Part shown: piece after piece, positions 5,308 through 10,937 of the stretch | How the letters are laid out: each line of letters begins with the position of its first letter | Numbering within the stretch: the stretch's first letter is position 1 | Source of the DNA: Ruminococcaceae bacterium UBA5891 | GTDB taxonomy: Bacteria; Bacillota; Clostridia; Oscillospirales; Acutalibacteraceae | Assembly (NCBI GenBank): GCA_002431945.1 | Contig: DJET01000069.1 | Location: 291-13,762 of the forward strand | DNA length: 13,472 nucleotides | Direction: 5' to 3' | Program-made: the position numbers and the translations under genes | The notes under the pieces: generated by a model | What the model saw: the letters and a program-made list of their open reading frames with translations, nothing else | Database searches by the model: none | Told to the model about the DNA's origin: nothing

Positions 5308-5738
5308 CGGTTTTCCCCCTTTGTTACGGCGGATATAAATTTTTCAACGTCGCCCCTTGGCATTTCGGGAATTATAATGCCGCTGCGCGCCGCCTTAAGG
5401 CTTATTGCCGCAAGACCTAATGCCTTGGCAAGGGGCGTTGATATGCTTTGCACGTAAACAAGCCGCGAAAAGGGCATTATGTGGCAGGTTTTAACTATAA
5501 CGCCGCGCTTTATAATAACGGCGCCGTTAGGAAACAGTATTTCATAGCTTTCAAAATAGGCGGGAATATACCAAAACACCGCCGCCGCCGTTATAACCGC
5601 AAAGGTTAAAGCGTCTATTAAAAACCAGTCTGATATTACGCTTAGTATAAAAAATACGCAAAAGGGTATTACGCCCAAAATGCCCACTCTTAACTGCCAC
5701 AAAAGCTTTGTTTGCTTAGGCAAGCTGTTTTTGCTCAA
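5304..5738 (-). CDS. Membrane PH-domain protein, YdbS-like
   Basis: 144 residues, starting with TTG at 5738, with AAAGGAG about 10 bases upstream. Two hydrophobic helices (about 16-33 and 38-58) are followed by one bPH_2 domain (about 64-140). That domain has the family pattern IIKRGVIVKTCHIMPFSRLVYVQ, then a P-L-K-LGL segment and an ISLKAARSG strand. It is the short partner of the YdbT-like protein encoded next and presumably forms a complex with it in the membrane. Only 20 bases separate it from the rarA stop, so it is probably transcribed from the rarA promoter. The family is clear; the function is not established. Confidence 0.82.
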   Translation of the reverse strand: MSKNSLPKQTKLLWQLRVGILGVIPFCVFFILSVISDWFLIDALTFAVITAAAVFWYIPAYFESYEILFPNGAVIIKRGVIVKTCHIMPFSRLVYVQSISTPLAKALGLAAISLKAARSGIIIPEMPRGDVEKFISAVTKGENR

Positions 5739-5758
5739 CGCTTCACTCTCCTTTTGGT

Positions 5759-7024
5759 TTACATAATACCTTTAATCATATCCCAGTACGCCTTATATTT
5801 TTGCTCTGTTTTATTGTCTCCGTACTCATAATACCGCTTGTTTTTAAGTGCGTTCGGTAAATACTGTTGGTTTACATAATGTGATTTATAATCGTGCGGA
5901 TATTTGTAGTGCTGTCCCTTTATTTCGGCGTCCTCGCCGTCGTAATGCTTATTTTGCAGGTGCCGCGGCACTGCGCCGCCTATTCCCCTTTCAATATCCG
6001 CCATAGCGGCGTTTATTGCGTTATGCGCCGAGTTTGATTTAGGCGAGGCGGCAACCAATATAACCGCGTCCGCAAGGGGCAGGCGCGCTTCGGGCAGACC
6101 TACCGCCTCGGCAATATCAACGGCGGCTTTAACTATCGGGATTATCTGCGGATAAGCAAGCCCCACATCCTCGCAGGCGCACACCATAAGCCGCCTGCAG
6201 GCGCTCGGCAGGTCGCCCGCGGCTAAAAGCCTGCCTAAATAGTAAACGGCGGCGTCGGGGTCCGATCCGCGCATGGATTTTTGGTAAGCCGAAATTATAT
6301 CGTAATGCTCGTCGCCCTCGCGGTCGTAGCGAACGGAGTTTGAAGCTAAAATTTCCTCTGCCGTTTCGTCGCTTATTTCTATATTTTCCGCGCTTTCGCT
6401 TGTAAGCACGCAAAGCTCCAGCATATTAAGCGAGCGGCGAACGTCGCCTGCCGCCGCAGTTGCCAGCTTTTTAAGCGTGATATCCGATATAATAAGCTCT
6501 TTTCCCTTTTCACTGCTTATAATATTTTTTGCCCTTGTCAGTACCTCTTTTATATCGTCGGGCGAAAGCGCTTTAAATTCAAACACCGTAGAGCGGCTTA
6601 AAATAGCGTTATAAACGTAAAAATAAGGGTTTTCGGTAGTGGCGGCTATAAGGGTAATATCCCCGTTTTCAATGTAAGAAAGCAGTATCTGCTGCTGTTT
6701 TTTATTAAAATACTGAATTTCGTCGAGATATAACAGTATTCCGCCCTGAGCTTCAATTGTGCCTATGGTGCTTATAATTTCCTTAATATCGGCGGTTGAG
6801 GCGGTGGTTGCGTTTAAATAATGCAGCTTTTTGCCGCAGGTGGCGGCTATAATATTCGCAACCGTGGTTTTACCCACGCCCGAAGGACCGTAAAATATTA
6901 AATTAGGCACATTTTTTGAATCTATAATACGCCTAAGCACCTTGCCCTCGGCTAAAAGGTGCTTTTGACCGGCTACTTCTTCGATTGTTTTAGGTCTTAA
7001 CCTGTCTGCTAACGGAGTGTTCAT
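5759..7024 (-). CDS. rarA: Replication-associated recombination protein A (RarA/MgsA AAA+ ATPase)
   Basis: 421 residues, close to the usual length. RarA is a clamp-loader-like AAA+ ATPase that forms tetramers, binds SSB and DNA ends or gaps, and acts at stalled replication forks. It begins with the characteristic PLADRLRPKTIEEVAGQKHLL. Walker A is GPSGVGKT (46-53) and Walker B is LLYLDEIQ (97-104). Sensor 1 is AATTENP (127-133), and SRS (143-145) carries the arginine finger. The C-terminal oligomerisation region includes KSMRGSDPDAAVYYLGRLL, a RarA hallmark. ATG 7024 has a GGGGGG-type ribosome binding site. The gene heads a minus-strand run through the two PH genes and perhaps spoVAE, and is divergent from the flippase gene. 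Confidence 0.95.
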   Translation of the reverse strand: MNTPLADRLRPKTIEEVAGQKHLLAEGKVLRRIIDSKNVPNLIFYGPSGVGKTTVANIIAATCGKKLHYLNATTASTADIKEIISTIGTIEAQGGILLYLDEIQYFNKKQQQILLSYIENGDITLIAATTENPYFYVYNAILSRSTVFEFKALSPDDIKEVLTRAKNIISSEKGKELIISDITLKKLATAAAGDVRRSLNMLELCVLTSESAENIEISDETAEEILASNSVRYDREGDEHYDIISAYQKSMRGSDPDAAVYYLGRLLAAGDLPSACRRLMVCACEDVGLAYPQIIPIVKAAVDIAEAVGLPEARLPLADAVILVAASPKSNSAHNAINAAMADIERGIGGAVPRHLQNKHYDGEDAEIKGQHYKYPHDYKSHYVNQQYLPNALKNKRYYEYGDNKTEQKYKAYWDMIKGIM

Positions 7025-7047
7025 TCCCTTACCCCCCTGTTTAATAC

Positions 7048-7076
7048 ATTATACAATGCTTTTTCGCTTTTTTCAA
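7048..7076 (-). promoter_or_regulatory. Promoter of rarA and the downstream PH genes
   Basis: On the minus strand, TTGAAA (7071-7076) is followed after exactly 17 bases by a perfect TATAAT (7048-7053). This is the best housekeeping promoter in the window. The predicted start lies near 7041, giving a leader of about 17 bases before ATG 7024. Confidence 0.85.
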
Positions 7077-7130
7077 CTCATTAAAGCATTATAAATAACA
7101 TAAGCTTTAGTAATGGGGAGTGAAAAGAGC

Positions 7131-8654
7131 TTGAAAAAAACGATTTTTATTAAAAACGCCCTTATATTAACCGCTTCTTCGCTTATTTTGCGGTTTGTGG
7201 GGATAATTTTTAAGGTATGGCTTGCTAAGCTTATCGGGTCTGAGGGTATAGGTCTTTACCACCTTGTGTTTTCGGTTTATATGCTTGCCGCAACCTTTGC
7301 AACAAGCGGCATTTGCACCGCGGTAACCCGCCTTGCCGCAGAGGAATTGGCTTTAGGCACAAAAAAGGGTACTGTTAAAATACTTAAAAGGTCGGTAGAG
7401 CTTACCCTTATAATCGCCGCAGCTACCGTTGCCGTAATATTTTTCGGCGCGGAATTTATTGCAAAATACTTTCTTAACGATATGCGCGCCGTACCGGCGC
7501 TTAAAATACTGCCGCTCTCGCTCCCTTTTATGGGAGTGACCTCCTGCCTTAGGGGATATTTTATAGCAAGGCGCAAAATAACGCCCAATGCGGTAAGTCA
7601 GCTTTTTGAGCAGGCGGTAAGAATACTTCTTGTGGTGGTGCTTGTAAAAAAATTTTTGTCAAAAGGGCTTGGCTTTACCTGCGGCGCGGTGCTTTTCGGG
7701 GATTGCGCGGCAGAAGCATTTTCATTTTTAATGCTGTTATTTATTTACAAAAGGGATTTAAAAACGCTTTCCGCACTTTCAGGCAGGGAACGGCCGCCGT
7801 TTGGCATATTAAGGCGGATACTGCATATTTCGGTGCCGATAACATCGGGCAGATACCTTAATACCGCGCTCAGAACCGCGGAAAACATACTTGTTCCGCG
7901 CAATCTTGCAAAATACCCGTTCGGCGGCAGCAACGCGCTTTCGCAGTTCGGAATGATAAAGGGTATGGCGCTGCCGATACTTTTCTTCCCCTCAACCCTT
8001 TTAAACTCAATTTCAACCCTGCTTATACCTGAAATATCCGAAGCGGACGCGCGCGGACAAAAATGGCTTGTTAAAAGCGCCGCGCAAAATATTTTAAAGC
8101 TTACGGCGCTGCTTTCATTTATATTTGCGGCGGTATTTTTTGTTTCCGGCAGGGAAATAGGTATGCTTATATACAAAAGCCGCGACGTGGGCGAGCTTTT
8201 AAGAGCGCTCTCGCCCATAGTTCCTTTAATGTATTTAGACAGCATATCGGACGGTATTTTAAAGGGACTTGACCAGCAGGCGTTTTCATTCCGCACCGCA
8301 ATTTCCGATTCGGTTATAAGAATAATACTTATTTTAATTTTATTGCCCGTGTTCGGACTTCGCGGATTTATATGGATAATGTACTTTTCAAACGCGCTTA
8401 CCTGTGGCTTAAATGTGGGAAGACTGTTAAAGGTAAGCCGCGCAAGACTGCTTTTTATAAAAGAGCTTGCACTGCCGCTTGCCGCTGCGTTTTGCATAAC
8501 GCTTTTATGCGATACCTTAATAAAACGGCTTAATTTATGCAATTTGGTTTACATAATACTTATTTGTGCCGTTTCGGTTGCATTATACCTTGCTTTTATC
8601 TTTATTTCGGGGGCATTAAAGCCCGATGAGGTAAGAAATTTTATTAAAAAATAG
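7131..8654 (+). CDS. SpoVB/MurJ-type flippase (MATE-like polysaccharide exporter superfamily)
   Basis: 507 residues from the preferred TTG at 7131, or 513 from ATG 7113. The only good ribosome binding site, GGGGAG (7115-7120), overlaps that ATG but sits 10 bases before the TTG. The N-terminus from the TTG (MKKTIFIKNALILTASS) also looks like that of SpoVB relatives. The protein is almost entirely hydrophobic, with about 14 predicted membrane helices. Family segments include LIGSEGIGLYHLVFSVYML, CLRGYFIARRKITPNAVSQ and LDSISDGILKGLDQQ. The superfamily flips undecaprenyl-linked cell-wall or polysaccharide precursors; SpoVB is needed for spore cortex, while paralogues such as YtgP and YkvU serve other roles. 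Which paralogue this is cannot be decided from sequence alone. It is transcribed divergently from rarA and convergently to tadA. Confidence 0.88.
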   Translation: MKKTIFIKNALILTASSLILRFVGIIFKVWLAKLIGSEGIGLYHLVFSVYMLAATFATSGICTAVTRLAAEELALGTKKGTVKILKRSVELTLIIAAATVAVIFFGAEFIAKYFLNDMRAVPALKILPLSLPFMGVTSCLRGYFIARRKITPNAVSQLFEQAVRILLVVVLVKKFLSKGLGFTCGAVLFGDCAAEAFSFLMLLFIYKRDLKTLSALSGRERPPFGILRRILHISVPITSGRYLNTALRTAENILVPRNLAKYPFGGSNALSQFGMIKGMALPILFFPSTLLNSISTLLIPEISEADARGQKWLVKSAAQNILKLTALLSFIFAAVFFVSGREIGMLIYKSRDVGELLRALSPIVPLMYLDSISDGILKGLDQQAFSFRTAISDSVIRIILILILLPVFGLRGFIWIMYFSNALTCGLNVGRLLKVSRARLLFIKELALPLAAAFCITLLCDTLIKRLNLCNLVYIILICAVSVALYLAFIFISGALKPDEVRNFIKK

Positions 8655-8679
8655 GTAAATTCAATTTAAGCCGATTAAA

Positions 8680-8715
8680 ATAACCCTCTGTGTATACCTA
8701 TACGCAGAGGGTTAT
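8680..8715. terminator. Long hairpin terminator between convergent genes
   Basis: The arms ATAACCCTCTGTGTATA (8680-8696) and TATACGCAGAGGGTTAT (8699-8715) pair over 17 bp with a single G-T wobble. On the minus strand the stem is followed by TTTTAATC, a terminator for the operon ending with tadA (stop at 8726). On the plus strand there is no T-run, though the hairpin may still bound the flippase transcript. Confidence 0.8.
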
Positions 8716-8725
8716 ACCGATTAGC

Positions 8726-9184
8726 TTACAAAGAGGTGTTTTTGCCCCTTATTTTTTCAAAAAATTTCTTAATTACCGCCGCGCATTCGTCTTCCATAAT
8801 GCCGCCGTAAATTTCGGGCTTAAAGCCGTAAGGGTAATCGCAAAGATTTATCACGCTGTCTATACTTCCCATAGCCTTATCGTATGCGCCGAAAACAAGC
8901 GTTTTAATTCTTGCGTTTATTAAGGCGCCAGCGCACATAGGGCACGGCTCTAAGGTTACGTACATTTCACATTCATCAAGCCGCCAAGAATTAAGCTTTT
9001 TGCAGGCAATGCTTATTGCCTCGGTTTCGGCGTGGGAAAGGGCGTTTTGCTTTTTTTCCCGCATATTATGCGCGGCGGCGATAATTTCGCCGTTTTTAAT
9101 AATTACCGCGCCCACGGGTATTTCGCCCATATCCGCCGCACGGCGCGCCTGCTCTAACGCGGCAAGCATAAATTTACTGTTCAT
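8726..9184 (-). CDS. tadA: tRNA-specific adenosine deaminase TadA
   Basis: 152 residues from ATG 9184. TadA converts adenosine 34 of tRNA-Arg(ACG) to inosine, needed to read CGN codons. The zinc deaminase motifs are complete: HAE (51-53) with the catalytic glutamate, and PCPMC (80-84) with two zinc cysteines. GEIPVGAVI (20-28) and FGAYDKAMGSIDS (98-110) are typical TadA segments. A longer reading from 9217 adds a hydrophobic tail that is only the shadow of the upstream gene's end, and TadA proteins normally begin a few residues before FMxxAL, so 9184 is preferred. Its start overlaps the end of the upstream membrane protein gene by 11 bases with no strong Shine-Dalgarno, which points to translational coupling. 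Last gene of the gyrA operon, followed by a hairpin. Confidence 0.95.
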   Translation of the reverse strand: MNSKFMLAALEQARRAADMGEIPVGAVIIKNGEIIAAAHNMREKKQNALSHAETEAISIACKKLNSWRLDECEMYVTLEPCPMCAGALINARIKTLVFGAYDKAMGSIDSVINLCDYPYGFKPEIYGGIMEDECAAVIKKFFEKIRGKNTSL

Positions 9185-9833
9185 AATTATCGGGATTATA
9201 AATTCCAAGCGGCGCAAAGTTAGGCTGATTATTTCTTATGACAAACAGAAAAACCGGTTCAAGAAAATTAAACAGCACCGATAAAACGGTAAAAAGCACC
9301 GCGTTTTTGCCGTCGAACGAGGCGTAAACGCGCCACAAAGCAATATATTTTACTATTGCAAAGGCAAGCGCAGACAGCATAAGCAAAAACGATGATAATA
9401 TAAGCGGAATAAAGCTGAGTGCGGCGCTCAGCTTTATCGGTTCGTCGTAAAGCGCTGCACCCATAATCTCGCGAACGGATGTTACCGCCGCTATACATAA
9501 AAACACCGCAAAAAGTATTTCTATAATTTTTTCAACAATATGCAAAATAAGCAGTATAACGCTGTACTTTGCAGGCTTTTCTATCGGGTTTTTATGATAT
9601 TTTTCGGCAAGACGGCCGAGCGTAAACGAATTTGCAACCGGAATAAAGCTAAGCCACGGGTATTCAACCCCCGCAGTTTTAGACATTTTGTAAATTCCTA
9701 TTGCGCGCAAAATATAAAGTGCCAAACATATTGCCGCCATAATTGCGGTATAAAGCACAACCGCAAATATTATACCGAAAAGCGTTTCGCGGTCGATAGC
9801 GGACAGATCGGATTTAAAGTGAAAGTTAAGCAT
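9174..9833 (-). CDS. Conserved membrane protein with YPWLSFIPVANSF motif (DUF5684-like)
   Basis: 219 residues, ATG at 9833 behind AAGGGGAT. About four to five membrane helices are predicted, at roughly 20-46, 90-118, 136-166 and 183-206. Between the first two lies GIYKMSKTAGVEYPWLSFIPVANSFTLG (47-74). This matches a pattern seen in many clostridial membrane proteins of unknown function, where a re-entrant Trp/Pro-rich segment is followed by a soluble loop. The C-terminal tail is polar (NNQPNFAPLGIYNPDNYEQ). DUF5684 is a tentative comparison, not a firm assignment. The gene lies 12 bases after the CPBP gene and overlaps tadA by 11 bases, so it is the third member of a tight four-gene unit. Confidence 0.75.
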   Translation of the reverse strand: MLNFHFKSDLSAIDRETLFGIIFAVVLYTAIMAAICLALYILRAIGIYKMSKTAGVEYPWLSFIPVANSFTLGRLAEKYHKNPIEKPAKYSVILLILHIVEKIIEILFAVFLCIAAVTSVREIMGAALYDEPIKLSAALSFIPLILSSFLLMLSALAFAIVKYIALWRVYASFDGKNAVLFTVLSVLFNFLEPVFLFVIRNNQPNFAPLGIYNPDNYEQ

Positions 9834-9845
9834 ATTTTAATCCCC

Positions 9846-10886
9846 TTACATAAAAAACTGCAAAGATTCCAAAATGCAAAAAACCGTAAAAATTATAATA
9901 CAGGGCGAGGTGAAAAACCACTTAAACCGCTGTTTCAGCTTGCTTTCGTTACCGTCCTCACCGAATTTGAAAAGCTCCGCCTGATTTTTTGAATGTAAAA
10001 GCGATATAATTCCCGCAAGCAGGCAAGCCATAAGGAAAACGGAATAAACGGCGTTTTGCGCCGCCGCCGAGATACCGCCCGCAAAATAACTGAAAAATAC
10101 CGAAACAAAATTATTGAATGCGTGAACCGCCATTGCAATTAAAAGTGAATCGGTTTTTACAACAATAAAGCCCAAAACAAGACCTATTATAAAGGCAAAG
10201 GGCATTTGCTCGAAGTTTCCGTGCATAAGCCCGAAAACGATTGCCGAGGTTAAAACCGCAAAGCCGTCCCCGTATTTTCTGAGCGAACCTAAAATAAGCC
10301 CGCGGCAGGCAAATTCCTCAACAAGTGCAGGCACTATAACGGTAGACAGCATTGAAAGACAAAACCCGAAAAAGCCTTTAGGGTCTTCCCCGTAATCAAC
10401 GTTATAATTTATACCGAAGCTTTCAAAAATACTGCTTGCCTGACTTGTTGCTATATTTGCGAACGAACAAAACGAAATTCCAAGCAAAAACAGGGTAAGC
10501 CTGTTGCCCTTTTGCGGCTTTTTAAGCGGTACGGTCTCGCTTATATTAAACCCGAACGATTTAAAAACAATTATAAACGGCACCGTAAATATAAAAGATG
10601 AAAGTACTATCTGGGCTACCTGCAAAGCCGCGGGATCGGTAATAATTTCTCTTGCCTTTGCCACGGTAAAGCCGAGCCTTCCCATAACAAAAAAATACCC
10701 CGTAGCCCAAAACGTTGTTATTAAAAGTTCAACTATAAAAGCAATTCCTATAACAAGAGCGGTTTTTCTTATACCTTTTTTTTCGCTGTATGTTTTAGGC
10801 GTAAAGCCGTAGGGTACATAGGTAACATACGGCGGATAATTACTGCCGCCGCTGTACGGCGCGTTATAAAAGCTGTTGTTTTCCAT
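9846..10886 (-). CDS. CPBP family intramembrane metalloprotease (Abi/Rce1-like)
   Basis: 346 residues. A polar, Tyr/Pro/Gly-rich N-terminal tail (1-38) precedes about eight hydrophobic helices. All three CPBP active-site motifs are present: EEFACR (190-195, pattern EExxxR), FGLMH (218-222, FxxxH) and HAFNN (255-259, HxxxN). In this family the glutamate and histidines form a zinc-type catalytic site facing the membrane. Members include the eukaryotic CAAX protease Rce1 and bacteriocin self-immunity proteins, but most bacterial members have no known substrate. No bacteriocin genes are visible here. It follows gyrA by 51 bases with GAAAGG before its ATG and has no own promoter that I can recognise, so it is probably read from the gyrA transcript. 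Confidence 0.9.
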   Translation of the reverse strand: MENNSFYNAPYSGGSNYPPYVTYVPYGFTPKTYSEKKGIRKTALVIGIAFIVELLITTFWATGYFFVMGRLGFTVAKAREIITDPAALQVAQIVLSSFIFTVPFIIVFKSFGFNISETVPLKKPQKGNRLTLFLLGISFCSFANIATSQASSIFESFGINYNVDYGEDPKGFFGFCLSMLSTVIVPALVEEFACRGLILGSLRKYGDGFAVLTSAIVFGLMHGNFEQMPFAFIIGLVLGFIVVKTDSLLIAMAVHAFNNFVSVFFSYFAGGISAAAQNAVYSVFLMACLLAGIISLLHSKNQAELFKFGEDGNESKLKQRFKWFFTSPCIIIFTVFCILESLQFFM

Positions 10887-10937
10887 ATTTATCTGCCTTT
10901 CTTAAAATTATCCCTTGTACCCCTTAAATTTAAAGGC

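Noticed and set aside
7745..8542. 265-residue open frame on the minus strand inside the flippase gene
   Set aside because: It is antisense to a well-supported membrane protein gene, has no family resemblance and no ribosome binding site that stands out.
9846..10886. CPBP protein as a bacteriocin immunity gene
   Set aside because: The family includes such proteins, but no precursor peptide, modification or transport gene is nearby, and the gene sits with gyrA and tadA.
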